From the NCBI RefSeq assembly GCF_029633825.1, contig NZ_CP090640.1:992001-1056000 (forward strand): DNA of 64,000 nucleotides, given 5' to 3'. Below, piece by piece: positions 37,656 to 49,761 of this stretch. Under the pieces are notes generated by a model. The model was not told the origin of the DNA. It saw nothing but the letters and a program-made list of their open reading frames with translations, and searched no databases. Position 1 is the first letter of the stretch, and each line of letters opens with the position of its first letter. Source of the stretch: Burkholderia contaminans (GTDB lineage Bacteria > Pseudomonadota > Gammaproteobacteria > Burkholderiales > Burkholderiaceae). The translations under genes were made by a program, and so were the position numbers.

Positions 37656-37832
37656 CAGGCATCGCGCATACCGCCCAACATCATTGGATCCGAAAATAGA
37701 AATGTCATCAATCCGATAGAAAACGTTGATTTTAGAAAATGGTCTGATATACATGGCAGAGGTGGCGACTTTATCATCTATTCTGACAAAAAATTCATCC
37801 CAATCTCACCTCCCATAGAAATTTCACTATAA
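37656..37832 (+). pseudogene. Start-less coding remnant
   Basis: A 58-codon open stretch without an acceptable start codon encodes KWSDIHGRGGDFIIYSDKKF and ends at TAA 37830-37832. The residue composition is protein-like, suggesting the 3' end of a truncated gene. It lies upstream of the 37863 gene on the same strand. Confidence 0.3.
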
Positions 37833-37862
37833 TCAAATCCAACAATAAATCATGAAGTTTTT

Positions 37863-38225
37863 TTGCGAATTACTTACACGCTACTCATCATGGCACTGAT
37901 TAGCATCTTTGCCTTTGATCGAACGCCTCGAGGGGAGGAGTGCAGAACGTCGACATCTCCAGATGGGATGTATCTTGCAGACCTGTGCCTTTTAGCTTGG
38001 GTTCCGGGTGGAGATTCGCGATATGTTGGTCGCGTATACATCGCACAAACCGGGAGGTTAATAGCCCAGCACACATTCAGTACACCGATTCCCGAAATTT
38101 CCTGGAATAGTTATAGCGAGGCCTACGTGTCCTTTTCAAAAGGTGATGGCGGAGATGATTCTGTATATATATCGCTGCCGCCATCGTTTGTCGACCGGAT
38201 GCTAGCGGCCCGCCCGCATCTGTAA
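37863..38225 (+). CDS. Small exported protein related to the 36701-37228 product; 5' end has a T7 tract
   Basis: The 120-residue frame (TTG start at 37863) has a hydrophobic N-terminus (ITYTLLIMALISIFAF), then STSPDGMYLADLC and a C-terminal ISLPPSFVDRMLAARP shared with the 36701-37228 product. An ATG at 37852 lies upstream but is out of frame because of a run of seven Ts (37858-37864); one extra T would give MKFFLRITYTLL, an ideal signal start. This could be a real frameshift, a slippery or phase-variable tract, or a sequencing error. Function unknown. Confidence 0.55.
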   Translation: MRITYTLLIMALISIFAFDRTPRGEECRTSTSPDGMYLADLCLLAWVPGGDSRYVGRVYIAQTGRLIAQHTFSTPIPEISWNSYSEAYVSFSKGDGGDDSVYISLPPSFVDRMLAARPHL

Positions 38226-38326
38226 AACCACAGTGTCAATCTGACTGGCAGTCGTCACGCGGATGCAGGCGCGTTCTATTGCCGGGAGATGGCTGTGCCA
38301 TTCCCGGCCTGCAATCGTTTTCGCTT

Positions 38327-39721
38327 CTATTTCCCGATACAAAACCTGCTGAAAATCACCCCCAGCAGGTCATCCGAAGTGAATTCCCCGGTAATTGCAT
38401 TGAGCTGTTCCTGCGCGAGCCTCAGCTCCTCGGCAAACAGATCGAGCGACTGCGCCCTCTGCTCCGCATGATCAGCCGCCTGCGCGAGATGCTCCTGCGC
38501 GGCCCGCAGCGCGATCAGATGCCGCTCCCGCGCCAGATATACCCCTTCCGCCCCCGCCTGCCACCCTGCAATCCGCAGCAGTTCCGCGCGCAGCATGTCG
38601 ATCCCGTCGCCGCGCTTTGCCGACAGATGCACTTCAGTCAGATCGCCTTCCGCAGCCGGATGCTCGACACACGCCGCCACACCGGTCAGATCCGTCTTGT
38701 TCAGCACGCGCACCACCGGCACGCCGCTCGGGAACCGTGCCGCAATCGTCTCGTCATCCGCCGTCATCCCGCTGCGCGAATCCAGCAGATGCAGCACGAC
38801 ATCCGCGCGCTCGATCTCGCTCCACGTGCGCGCGATACCGATCCGCTCGACCTCGTCCTCCGTCTCGCGCAGCCCGGCCGTATCGATGATATGCAGCGGA
38901 ATCCCTTCGACCTGGATCGTCTGCGCAACCTTGTCGCGCGTCGTGCCCGCGATCGGCGTGACGATCGCCAGCTCCGCGCCGGCCAGCGCATTCAGCAACG
39001 ACGACTTGCCGACGTTCGGCTGCCCCGCGAGCACCACCGACAGCCCTTCGCGCAACAACGCCCCCTGCCGCGCGTCGCCGAGCACGTGCGCGAGCTGCGC
39101 GCGGATCTTCGCGAGCTTGCCGCGCGCGTCGGCCGCCTCCAGGAAATCGATCTCTTCTTCCGGAAAATCGAGCGTCGCCTCGACCAGCATCCGCAGCGTG
39201 ATCACATCGTCGACGAGCGCATGGATCTGCCGCGAGAACGCGCCGTCGAGCGAACGCCCGGCCGAACGCGCGGCGGCTTCGGTGCTCGCCTCGATCAGGT
39301 CGGCAACGGCCTCGGCCTGCGCGAGGTCGAGCTTGTCGTTCAGAAACGCGCGCCGCGTAAATTCGCCGGGCTCCGCAAGCCTCAGCCCGAAACCGCGCCC
39401 CGCATCGAGGCAACGCTGCAACAGCAGTTGCATCACGATCGGCCCGCCGTGCCCCTGCAGCTCGAGCACGTGCTCGCCCGTGTACGAATGCGGCGCCGGG
39501 AAGTACAGCGCGATCCCGCGGTCGAGCGGCGCGCCGTGCTCGTCGAGGAACGGCACATAGCTCGCATGGCGCGGTGCGAGCTTCTGCCCGCACAACGCGT
39601 CGATCAGCGGCAACGCGGCCGCCTCGCCCCCGCGCCCGAACGACACGCGGACGACCCCGATGCCCCCCCGGCCGGCAGCAGTGGCAATGGCGACGATCGG
39701 ATCGGAATCGGTAGCGAGCAT
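38327..39721 (-). CDS. mnmE: tRNA modification GTPase MnmE (TrmE)
   Basis: A 464-residue protein with the N-terminal folate-binding domain, a central helical domain and an inserted G domain ([23 protein letters not shown]). The C-terminal FCIGK carries the essential cysteine. With MnmG it installs the aminomethyl group at U34 of certain tRNAs. The start [20 protein letters not shown] is the family start. It belongs to the conserved origin block; MnmG is not in this window. Confidence 0.96.
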   Translation of the reverse strand: MLATDSDPIVAIATAAGRGGIGVVRVSFGRGGEAAALPLIDALCGQKLAPRHASYVPFLDEHGAPLDRGIALYFPAPHSYTGEHVLELQGHGGPIVMQLLLQRCLDAGRGFGLRLAEPGEFTRRAFLNDKLDLAQAEAVADLIEASTEAAARSAGRSLDGAFSRQIHALVDDVITLRMLVEATLDFPEEEIDFLEAADARGKLAKIRAQLAHVLGDARQGALLREGLSVVLAGQPNVGKSSLLNALAGAELAIVTPIAGTTRDKVAQTIQVEGIPLHIIDTAGLRETEDEVERIGIARTWSEIERADVVLHLLDSRSGMTADDETIAARFPSGVPVVRVLNKTDLTGVAACVEHPAAEGDLTEVHLSAKRGDGIDMLRAELLRIAGWQAGAEGVYLARERHLIALRAAQEHLAQAADHAEQRAQSLDLFAEELRLAQEQLNAITGEFTSDDLLGVIFSRFCIGK

Positions 39722-40066
39722 AGGAATCGGATGAATTGGATGAATCAGGTAATCGGTGAATATGGTGCGCCCGCGCAACACTTCGGGCATCGGAACGCCG
39801 GCATTGTAGCCTGCCGGCACACGCGTCACCGGCCGCCGCGCAAGCTTCGGACGTGCCCGAATTTATCCCGCCGGGGATAAGCCAAGTATCATTCTGGCGC
39901 GATGTCGCCGCCCCCGTTTCGGACGAGTATGCCTGCTGGAGCGGCGCAACGCTGCGGCCCTTAATTCCACCACCCACCCCGATCAAGACCGGGATTCGTC
40001 TAAACAAGATACGTTTAGCCTGAATGGTTGTCTTAGACGCGGTGGTGGAATTGCACAATCTCTCCC
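39722..40066. other. Intergenic region between mnmE and a regulator gene
   Basis: About 345 bases. ATTTATCCCGCCGGGGATAAGC at 39859-39880 contains an inverted repeat (TTATCC/GGATAA) of operator type. No gene is supported. Confidence 0.4.
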
Positions 40067-40498
40067 ATGCCGACATCCGAAGAAAAAGCCGCGTTCTCGG
40101 AACGCCTGAAATTCGCCCTGCGGCGCAGCCCGGAGAAGGTCACCGGTGCGACGGAGCTGGCGAACCGATTCAATCTGCGCCACCGCGGAGCGCAGCCCGT
40201 TTCGCCGCAAACCGCGCACAAATGGCTGACGGGCCGCACGATCCCGACGTCGGACAAACTTGCCACGCTCGCCGAATGGCTGCGCGTCGAAGTCCACTGG
40301 CTGCATTATGGCCCGTCGCCGAGCGTGATCGAACACCCGACGCCGCAGCCGCTGCCGCGCGACGAACGCTATCCGCCGACACCCGAGACGATCGAACTCG
40401 CGTCGAAGATCGAAGCGTTGTCGCCGCATCATCGCTATCTCGTGCAGGAACTGGTCGAACAGTTCTACGGCGACGCGAGCGAAGCGAAGAAGGGCTGA
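40067..40498 (+). CDS. Helix-turn-helix (Cro/CI-like) regulator
   Basis: A 143-residue protein with an N-terminal phage-repressor-like helix-turn-helix (about residues 8-75: GATELANRFNLRHRG, then SPQTAHKWLTGRTIPTSDKL). The C-terminal region is mainly helical and ends with a short helix (HRYLVQELVEQFYGD). No ligand or peptidase domain follows, so it may respond to oligomerisation only. It lies between mnmE and yidC and is followed by a terminator shared with yidC. Confidence 0.8.
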   Translation: MPTSEEKAAFSERLKFALRRSPEKVTGATELANRFNLRHRGAQPVSPQTAHKWLTGRTIPTSDKLATLAEWLRVEVHWLHYGPSPSVIEHPTPQPLPRDERYPPTPETIELASKIEALSPHHRYLVQELVEQFYGDASEAKKG

Positions 40499-40522
40499 GC
40501 CCGCACCGGATCCGCAAAAAGC

Positions 40523-40557
40523 AAAAAAGCCGCATGGGCGAACCATGCGGCTTTTTT
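40523..40557. terminator. Bidirectional terminator between the regulator gene and yidC
   Basis: A 15-bp stem, AAAAAAGCCGCATGG paired with its complement, around a GCGAA loop, with a T run on the plus strand and the mirrored run on the minus strand. Confidence 0.92.
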
Positions 40558-40603
40558 TCGTGCATCGCGGGGCGAACGCGCCGCCCCGCGTATGCAACAG
40601 GCG

Positions 40604-42268
40604 TCAGGCCGGTTTCTTCTTGGCCCCGCCGAGCTTGCGCGTGATGTAGTACTGCTGCGCGATCGACAGCACGTTGTTCACGACGTAGTACAGCACGAGG
40701 CCAGCCGGGAAGAAGAAGAACATCACCGAGAACGCGATCGGCATGAACTTCATCATCTTCGCCTGGACCGGGTCCGGCGGCGTCGGGTTCAGGCTCGTCT
40801 GCACGTACATCGACACGGCCATCAGCACCGGCAGGATGAAGAACGGATCGCGCTGCGACAGGTCGTGAATCCACAGGACCCACGGCGCGCCGCGCATTTC
40901 GACCGATGCGAGCAGCACCCAGTACAGCGAGATGAACACCGGGATCTGGATCACGACCGGCAGGCAGCCGCCGAACGGATTGACCTTCTCGGTCTTGTAC
41001 AGCTCCATCAGCGCGGCATTCATCTTCTGCGGATCGCTCTTGAAGCGTTCGCGCAGCGCCTGCATGCGCGGCGTGATTTCCTTCATGCGCGCCATCGACT
41101 TGTAGCTCGCAGCCGACAGCGGGAAGAACACGGCCTTGATCAGGATCGTCAGCAGCACGATCGACCAGCCCCAGTTACCGACGTAGCTGTGGATCTTCTC
41201 GAGCAGCCAGAACAGCGGCTTCGCGATGATCGTCACCCAGCCGTAGTCCTTCACGAGTTCCAGGCCCGGCGCGATGCCTTCGAGCATGCGCTCTTCTTCC
41301 GGACCGGCGAACAGGCGAGCCTGCACGTCGGCCGACTGGCCCGGCGCGATCGCGGCGACCGGCTGCTTCACGCCGACGCGGTACAGCGTCGGATCGATCT
41401 TTTCAGCGTAGATGTCGCGCTTCACGCCCTGCTGCGGAATCCAGGCCGACGCGAAGTAGTGCTGCACCATCGCGACCCAGCCGTTGTCGGCGGAGGTCAC
41501 GTAGTCGGCCTTGTTCTTGTCGAGGTCGCTGAAGTTGATCTTCTGGAAATGCTTCGCGTCCGTGTAGACCGCCGGCCCGAGGAACGTGTGCGAGAACATC
41601 GGCGTTTCGACGGCCGTGTTGTCGCGCACCAGTTCCATGTAGACCGTCGGCGTGACAGGCGCCGTGCCGACGTTGTCGATCTTGGTGTCGACGCCGATCA
41701 CGTAGCTGCCGCGCGTGAACGTGTAGGTCTTCACGACCTTCACGCCGCCCTTCACCGGCGATTCGAACGACAGCTTCAGCGCGTTCTGGTCACCCGTCAG
41801 CGACGTCGTACCCGGGTTCAACTGCGTGTAGACGTCGTTGTGGTTCGGGAAATCGCCGCCGAGCAGGCCCGAGCGTGCGAGATACGTGTGGCCGGCCGTG
41901 TGGTCGAACAGCGTGATGTACAGGTCGGGCTGCTTGCCGTCGCCCTGCTTCTTCAGCGTCAGCTTCGCGAGCGTGCCGCCGCGCGTGTCGATTTCGCCGT
42001 CGTACACGTCGGTCGAGAACTTCACGAGTTGCGCCTGGGCGGCCGGTGCCGTCGTCGACGGTGCGGCGCCGGCTGCGGCGGCAGGCACTTCACCTGCGGT
42101 CGTCGTCGCGCCCGTGCCCGATGCACCGCCGGCAGCGGCCGCGGGGGCCGTCTGCGTGGCACTCGGGAAGAACATCGACGGGCGTCCATGGTCCCGCTGC
42201 CAGTTGTCGTACAGCATGACAGCTGACATGAAGAAGATCACCCATAGGACGGTGCGTTTGATATCCAT
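40604..42268 (-). CDS. yidC: Membrane protein insertase YidC
   Basis: A 554-residue Gram-negative YidC. It begins [19 protein letters not shown] (first helix), has an Ala/Thr-rich linker and a periplasmic beta-supersandwich domain (about 80-350), then the conserved five-helix core (about 355-540). The hydrophilic-groove arginine region is near [22 protein letters not shown], and [23 protein letters not shown] is intact. A lysine-rich tail closes it. YidC inserts inner-membrane proteins, alone or with SecYEG. It lies 8 bases downstream of yidD. Confidence 0.97.
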   Translation of the reverse strand: MDIKRTVLWVIFFMSAVMLYDNWQRDHGRPSMFFPSATQTAPAAAAGGASGTGATTTAGEVPAAAAGAAPSTTAPAAQAQLVKFSTDVYDGEIDTRGGTLAKLTLKKQGDGKQPDLYITLFDHTAGHTYLARSGLLGGDFPNHNDVYTQLNPGTTSLTGDQNALKLSFESPVKGGVKVVKTYTFTRGSYVIGVDTKIDNVGTAPVTPTVYMELVRDNTAVETPMFSHTFLGPAVYTDAKHFQKINFSDLDKNKADYVTSADNGWVAMVQHYFASAWIPQQGVKRDIYAEKIDPTLYRVGVKQPVAAIAPGQSADVQARLFAGPEEERMLEGIAPGLELVKDYGWVTIIAKPLFWLLEKIHSYVGNWGWSIVLLTILIKAVFFPLSAASYKSMARMKEITPRMQALRERFKSDPQKMNAALMELYKTEKVNPFGGCLPVVIQIPVFISLYWVLLASVEMRGAPWVLWIHDLSQRDPFFILPVLMAVSMYVQTSLNPTPPDPVQAKMMKFMPIAFSVMFFFFPAGLVLYYVVNNVLSIAQQYYITRKLGGAKKKPA

Positions 42269-42276
42269 GCGTTGTC

Positions 42277-42543
42277 TCAGAGTCGATGGGACCGCGCGTC
42301 GGCTTCGCCGCGAGCGCGAGTGTCGGAGTTGGGCGGCGGGACGAGGTCGATGCCGCCCGCGGAAAACGGATGGCATCGGCACACGCGCCTGACGGCGAGA
42401 TACGTGCCGCGCGCGGCGCCATGATACTGGATTGCCTCGCGCGCGTAATCCGAACAGGAAGGATAAAAACGGCAACGGTTGCCGAGCATCGGGCTCACGG
42501 CAACCTTGTAGAAGCGCAGCAAGGCGATCAATACCGTTTCCAT
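42277..42543 (-). CDS. yidD: Membrane protein insertion efficiency factor YidD
   Basis: An 88-residue protein with the YidD pattern [30 protein letters not shown] and later [10 protein letters not shown], including four conserved cysteines and an amphipathic N-terminus. It assists YidC-dependent insertion. The gene lies between rnpA and yidC in the usual order. The C-terminal 15 residues are a variable basic tail. Confidence 0.94.
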   Translation of the reverse strand: METVLIALLRFYKVAVSPMLGNRCRFYPSCSDYAREAIQYHGAARGTYLAVRRVCRCHPFSAGGIDLVPPPNSDTRARGEADARSHRL

Positions 42544-42618
42544 ACCTTGGGCGGCGCCGTACGACGCCGCGTCAAAACCGGCCGGGCAGGCGCGAACGCC
42601 GCACCGGGCACGGATGCG

Positions 42619-43089
42619 TCACTCGGACGCGGGCTTCGACGCACGGCGGGCGATCTCCCGGACTGCCCTGTCGAGCAGTTCGCGGATCTCGGCCGCACAC
42701 ATCGCCGCGAGCGGGGCGGAAGCCGCGCTCGGCAGCGCTTTCTTGTCGAAGCGCGTGTGCTGCCGCAGCAGCAGGTCGTAACCGGCGAATTCGGCGCGGC
42801 GCAGGCGAAACTGATCGCGCGCCAGCCGCTTCACGAGGTTGCGGGTCACCGCACGCGGCGCATACTTCTTGCCGACGACGAGCCCCAGACGCGCGGGCTG
42901 ACCGGTCGGCTTGCCGTAAATCACGAAGTGCGCGGAGCGCCGCCAGGGGCGCAAACGAAAAACGGATGAAAATTCATCCGTTTTCAGAAGTCGCGCAGCT
43001 TTCGGGAAGGCGGCTTTCGTCTGCGACGGATTCGCACCCGGCTCGACGGCACCTTCCGCAGGACTGCGGACGGCGGACACAGCGCGCAA
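42619..43089 (-). CDS. rnpA: Ribonuclease P protein component
   Basis: A basic protein of 120-156 residues with the RnpA core [20 protein letters not shown] and the RNR signature in [19 protein letters not shown], binding RNase P RNA for tRNA 5' processing. The frame opens at TTG 43089, six bases after rpmH, with AAGGCAGG just upstream. Family similarity begins only around residue 25, so the first residues may be a lineage-specific extension or the true start may be an internal GTG. Confidence 0.93.
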   Translation of the reverse strand: MRAVSAVRSPAEGAVEPGANPSQTKAAFPKAARLLKTDEFSSVFRLRPWRRSAHFVIYGKPTGQPARLGLVVGKKYAPRAVTRNLVKRLARDQFRLRRAEFAGYDLLLRQHTRFDKKALPSAASAPLAAMCAAEIRELLDRAVREIARRASKPASE

Positions 43090-43095
43090 CCTGCC

Positions 43096-43230
43096 TTAGA
43101 TGGCGAGGCGCTTGCGGCCCTTCGCGCGGCGAGCGTTGATGACCTTGCGGCCACCTGCCGTCTTCATGCGGACACGGAAGCCATGGGTGCGCTTGCGGCG
43201 CGTCACGGACGGTTGGTAAGTACGTTTCAT
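43096..43230 (-). CDS. rpmH: Ribosomal protein bL34
   Basis: A 44-residue highly basic protein, [19 protein letters not shown] onward to [16 protein letters not shown]. This is the universal L34 sequence. It is the first gene of the minus-strand rpmH-rnpA-yidD-yidC operon and is divergent from dnaA. Confidence 0.98.
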
Positions 43231-43651
43231 GATGTTCTCACTTGTTCGAGAATGTCGAAATTCAGGGGACCGCGTGCCCTTAACCGGAGGCATTCGGGCG
43301 AACGCAATCGCCGGGAATACAGGATTGGTTTTCGCGGAACCCGCTATTTAAACCGTTTTTCCGTTGACGGTCAATACTTTAGGAGTCGATCGCCTGTGCC
43401 CGCCCCGAGCGATCCGGCCCCGCGCCCCACACAACCGGCCTGTGGATAACTCGCTCTGTGGCCGCGTTTGGCGGTAGAATCTCGCCTTATCTCCAAGAAT
43501 CCCGCACGCCGCCTCGGCTCGCGCCTGCCCCTCCAACACTGTGATGCAGGCGTCCGAGGCACGCTCGCACGACCGCTTCGGGCCTTGTTGCACCATCGCG
43601 ACAAGGGCGCCGGCGAGCCGCGCTGTGCACGCAAAAAACGACAGTTACTTG
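43231..43651. other. rpmH-dnaA divergent region, possible origin-associated sequence
   Basis: About 420 bases between rpmH and dnaA. It has one perfect DnaA box, TGTGGATAA at 43441-43449 (reverse of TTATCCACA), and an A+T-rich stretch near 43340-43385 containing TATTTAAACCGTTTTTCC. Only one consensus box was found by eye, so this is clearly the dnaA/rpmH promoter region but is not proven to be oriC. The box may serve dnaA autoregulation. Confidence 0.55.
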
Positions 43652-45229
43652 ATGAACGATTTCTGGCAACACTGTTCCGCACTGCTGGAGCGCGAGCTGA
43701 CGCCCCAGCAGTACGTGACGTGGATCAAACCCTTGGCCCCGGTGGCCTTCGATGCGTCGGCGAACACGCTGTCCATCGCCGCGCCGAACCGCTTCAAGCT
43801 GGACTGGGTCAAGAGCCAGTTTTCGGGACGGATCAGCGATCTGGCCCGGGAATTCTGGAACACGCCGATCGAAGTCCAGTTCGTCCTCGATCCGAAGGCA
43901 GGCATGCGTAGCGCCCCCGCCGGTGCAGCGCAGGCCACGCCGCGTGCGCCGCTGGCCCCGACCGGCCCCGCCGCGACGGTCGCCGCGATCGCCGCCAACC
44001 TGACCGCGAATGCTTCGGCCGCCCCCGCCGCGCCGGCCGACGTGCCGATGACGCCGTCGGCAGCCGCCGCGCATCACCTGAACGCCGACGACGCCGACAT
44101 CGACCTGCCGAGCCTGCCCGCGCACGAAGCGGCCGCCGGCCGTCGCACGTGGCGCCCGGGCCCGGGTGCCGCACCGGCCAACGGCGGCGAAGCCGATTCG
44201 ATGTACGAACGCTCGAAGCTGAACCCCGTGCTCACGTTCGACAACTTCGTGACCGGCAAGGCGAACCAGCTCGCACGCGCCGCCGCGATCCAGGTCGCGG
44301 ACAACCCGGGCATCTCGTACAACCCGCTGTTCCTGTACGGCGGCGTCGGCCTCGGCAAGACCCACCTGATCCATGCGATCGGCAACCAGCTGTTGCTCGA
44401 CAAGGCCGGCGCGCGGATCCGCTACATCCACGCCGAGCAATACGTGTCGGACGTGGTGAAGGCGTACCAGCGCAAGGCGTTCGACGACTTCAAGCGCTAC
44501 TACCATTCGCTCGACCTGCTGCTGATCGACGATATCCAGTTCTTCTCCGGCAAGTCGCGCACGCAAGAGGAATTCTTCTACGCGTTTGAGGCGCTGGTCG
44601 CGAACAAGGCGCAGGTGATCATCACCAGCGACACGTATCCGAAGGAAATCTCGGGCATCGACGATCGCCTGATCTCGCGCTTCGACTCGGGCCTCACCGT
44701 CGCGATCGAGCCGCCCGAGCTGGAAATGCGCGTCGCGATCCTGATGCGCAAGGCGCAGTCGGAAGGCGTGAACCTGTCGGAAGACGTCGCGTTCTTCGTC
44801 GCGAAGCACCTGCGCTCGAACGTGCGCGAGCTCGAAGGTGCGCTGCGCAAGATCCTCGCGTATTCGAAGTTCCACGGCCGCGAGATTTCGATCGAGCTGA
44901 CCAAGGAAGCGCTGAAGGATCTGCTGACCGTGCAGAACCGGCAGATTTCGGTCGAGAACATCCAGAAGACCGTCGCCGACTTCTACAACATCAAGGTCGC
45001 GGACATGTACTCGAAGAAGCGCCCCGCGAACATCGCGCGGCCGCGGCAAATTGCGATGTACCTGGCGAAGGAACTCACGCAGAAGAGCCTGCCGGAAATC
45101 GGCGAGCTGTTCGGCGGGCGCGACCACACCACCGTGCTGCACGCGGTGCGCAAGATCGCCGACGAACGCAGCAAGGACGCGCAGCTCAACCACGAGCTGC
45201 ACGTGCTGGAACAGACGCTGAAGGGCTGA
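43652..45229 (+). CDS. dnaA: Chromosomal replication initiator DnaA
   Basis: A 525-residue protein with domain I (1-80, [20 protein letters not shown]), an unusually long Ala/Pro-rich linker (about 85-180), AAA+ domain III (Walker [11 protein letters not shown] at about 230-239, Walker [10 protein letters not shown]) and domain IV with the DnaA-box-binding [15 protein letters not shown] signature. It opens the origin as an ATP-bound filament. The ATG at 43652 gives the conserved start; 37 upstream codons in frame are not homologous. The upstream DnaA box suggests autoregulation. Confidence 0.97.
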   Translation: MNDFWQHCSALLERELTPQQYVTWIKPLAPVAFDASANTLSIAAPNRFKLDWVKSQFSGRISDLAREFWNTPIEVQFVLDPKAGMRSAPAGAAQATPRAPLAPTGPAATVAAIAANLTANASAAPAAPADVPMTPSAAAAHHLNADDADIDLPSLPAHEAAAGRRTWRPGPGAAPANGGEADSMYERSKLNPVLTFDNFVTGKANQLARAAAIQVADNPGISYNPLFLYGGVGLGKTHLIHAIGNQLLLDKAGARIRYIHAEQYVSDVVKAYQRKAFDDFKRYYHSLDLLLIDDIQFFSGKSRTQEEFFYAFEALVANKAQVIITSDTYPKEISGIDDRLISRFDSGLTVAIEPPELEMRVAILMRKAQSEGVNLSEDVAFFVAKHLRSNVRELEGALRKILAYSKFHGREISIELTKEALKDLLTVQNRQISVENIQKTVADFYNIKVADMYSKKRPANIARPRQIAMYLAKELTQKSLPEIGELFGGRDHTTVLHAVRKIADERSKDAQLNHELHVLEQTLKG

Positions 45230-45397
45230 GCGCGCGGCGCGCTTGATAATTCGGCCTCCGCCCCAATTTAAGGGGGGCGGTTCGGTTTTGAGGCACAATA
45301 CTGGTTTGACCGCCCCGGTGGTGGCGGGCCAAGAGCCCGGCCGGCGGGGCGCTGCGAGGCTGCTGCGCTGCAGGCCGTTACTCAACGAAGGAACTCT

Positions 45398-46504
45398 ATG
45401 CAACTGGTCAAGACCGAACGAGACACCCTCCTCAGGCCGCTGCAAACGGTCAGCGGCATCGTCGAACGCCGCCATACGTTGCCGATCCTCGCCAACCTGC
45501 TGATCACCAAGAACGGCTCGGACGTTTCGTTCCTGTCGACCGACCTGGAGCTGCAGATCACCACGCGCGCCGATTTCGGCGTCGGCGGCGACCAGGTCGC
45601 GACCACCGTCGCAGCGCGCAAGCTGCTCGACATCCTGCGCGCGATGCCTGACGGCCAGGTCACGCTGTCGCTCGCCGACAAGCGCCTCACCGTTCAATCC
45701 GGCAAGAGCCGTTTCGCACTGCAGACGCTGGCGGCCGACGAGTTCCCGACCGTCGCGCAGGCGAAGGATTTCGGCGCCACGCTCACCGTCCCGCAGAAGT
45801 CGTTCCGCCAATTGCTCGGCATGGTGCACTTCGCGATGGCGCAGCAGGACATCCGCTACTACCTGAACGGCATGCTGCTCGTCGTCGACGGCGACCAGCT
45901 GATGGCCGTGGCCACCGACGGCCACCGCCTCGCGTTCTCGTCGATGAAGCTCGAAGGCGGCACGTTCGGCCGCCAGGAAGTCATCGTGCCGCGCAAGACG
46001 ATTCTCGAGCTGCAACGCCTGCTCGAAGACATCGACGACACCGTCACCATCGACATCGCGCAAACCCAGGCCAAGTTCACGTTCGGCCAGGTCGAGCTCG
46101 TGTCGAAACTCGTCGAGGGCAAGTTCCCCGACTTCCAGCGCGTGATCCCGAAGGCGCACAAGAACACGTTCGAGATCGGCCGTGAAGAGCTGCAGCGCTC
46201 GCTGCAGCGCGCGGCCATCCTGACCTCGGACAAGTTCAAGGGCGTGCGCTGCATCATCGCGCCGGGCCAGCTGAAGATCATGTCGACCAACGCCGATCAG
46301 GAAGAGGCGCAGGAAGAACTCGAAATCGCCTACCAGGGCGATACCGTCGACATCGGCTTCAACGTCACGTATCTGCTCGACGTGCTCGCGAACCTGAAGG
46401 TCGACACCGTGCAGGTGAGCCTCGGCGACGCCAGCTCGAGCGCGCTGATCACCGTGCCCGAGAACGACGAGTTCAAGTATGTCGTGATGCCGATGCGCAT
46501 CTGA
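45398..46504 (+). CDS. dnaN: DNA polymerase III sliding clamp (beta subunit)
   Basis: A 368-residue clamp starting MQLVKTERDTLLRPLQTVSG and ending in the conserved YVVMPMRI, with three repeated clamp folds of about 120 residues each. It encircles DNA as a dimer and tethers polymerase III. GAAGGAAC precedes the ATG. The 168-base gap after dnaA holds a GC-rich inverted repeat (CCGCCCC/GGGGCGG near 45258-45280) that may attenuate readthrough. Confidence 0.97.
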   Translation: MQLVKTERDTLLRPLQTVSGIVERRHTLPILANLLITKNGSDVSFLSTDLELQITTRADFGVGGDQVATTVAARKLLDILRAMPDGQVTLSLADKRLTVQSGKSRFALQTLAADEFPTVAQAKDFGATLTVPQKSFRQLLGMVHFAMAQQDIRYYLNGMLLVVDGDQLMAVATDGHRLAFSSMKLEGGTFGRQEVIVPRKTILELQRLLEDIDDTVTIDIAQTQAKFTFGQVELVSKLVEGKFPDFQRVIPKAHKNTFEIGREELQRSLQRAAILTSDKFKGVRCIIAPGQLKIMSTNADQEEAQEELEIAYQGDTVDIGFNVTYLLDVLANLKVDTVQVSLGDASSSALITVPENDEFKYVVMPMRI

Positions 46505-46573
46505 CGCGCTCGACATCGCGACACACACCAGGGGGCGGCAAGCCCCTTTGGCGTTTTTATGGCGAACCGACAA

Positions 46574-46610
46574 CCCGCCCTTTTGGTGCCTTTTCGGCAC
46601 TTGGGGCGGG
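46574..46610 (+). promoter_or_regulatory. Large hairpin in the dnaN-gyrB gap
   Basis: CCCGCCC (46574-46580) pairs with GGGCGGG (46604-46610), with an inner GTGCC/GGCAC arm around TTTTC. It lies about 85 bases before gyrB. There is no T run directly after, so it is more likely an mRNA leader structure or processing site than a terminator. Confidence 0.5.
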
Positions 46611-46668
46611 CCAGGAAACTGGAGCGGCCCGGCGATTTCTCGCTGAAACGCACCGCGCCGCCACGTGA

Positions 46669-49170
<2,502 letters not shown>

Positions 49171-49207
49171 TACTGCCTGTAGATAGCGACATAAGCCAAG
49201 AAAAACG

Positions 49208-49242
49208 GACCCGTAAGTTGAAAAACTTATGGGTCTTTTTTT
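49208..49242 (+). terminator. Rho-independent terminator of gyrB
   Basis: A 12-bp stem with one G-T pair (GACCCGTAAGTT with AACTTATGGGTC), A-rich loop and T7. It marks the end of the core replication block and the left edge of the accessory region. Confidence 0.92.
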
Positions 49243-49761
49243 GTTGTTAATAGCACGAACTCGTCGGCGAGTCGCCGACGCGTCCGATCTCTCGTGCGCC
49301 GATCGCCTTCCAGTAGGCCTTCCGTTGCGCTCTCAGCGCTTACGTCGTTTCACTCGTCCCAGGTGTCATCTTCATTGCTCGCCTGCAAAGAAATCTCGAT
49401 AGAGGATAAGCCGTCCACCTTCGCTGCGTCACCTCCGACGCCCGCTACGCGAAGATTGTTTCCATTTCAGGATCGCGACGTCGGTTGACAGCCGAAGGCA
49501 TTTCGGCGCAGTTTTGAGGGACTCTGGTCACAGCTTAATCCGAACCAGGTATTATGCCTCCACATCGGGGGAGATATCCCGGCCACTTGCCGATCTGGAA
49601 GTTCGCCGGGCTCGCCTAAATGCGTGGCATTACCAAATCGACGCAAGTCCATTGCCTGAGAGGCCCATCTGATGCAATATCGATTTCGCTACGATTGAAT
49701 AATTGGTCTGTTCTGGCATATGCGGACCTCATGGGAAACATCGGCAAACAGGAGATGTTCC
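49243..49761. other. Left junction of the island, no intact gene
   Basis: About 520 bases. GTCGGCGAGTCGCCGAC at 49263-49279 is a perfect short palindrome. Further on, short frames such as SGSRRRLTAEGISAQF and GLWSQLNPNQVLCLHIGG look like remnants of one or more decayed genes, but none can be named. No attachment-site repeat was identified. Confidence 0.4.

Noticed and set aside
45258..45280. Intrinsic terminator of dnaA
   Set aside because: The CCGCCCC/GGGGCGG repeat is short and followed only by TTCGGTTTTG, so it may attenuate but is not a convincing terminator; it is mentioned under dnaN.
43487..46600. A 1037-codon minus-strand frame antisense to dnaA and dnaN
   Set aside because: It is a shadow of two unmistakable housekeeping genes, with Leu/Arg/Asp/His-rich composition and no domain.
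49243..49761. Attachment site or integrase scar at the left island edge
   Set aside because: No direct repeat, tRNA end or integrase gene was found in this stretch; the right edge of the island is outside the window.
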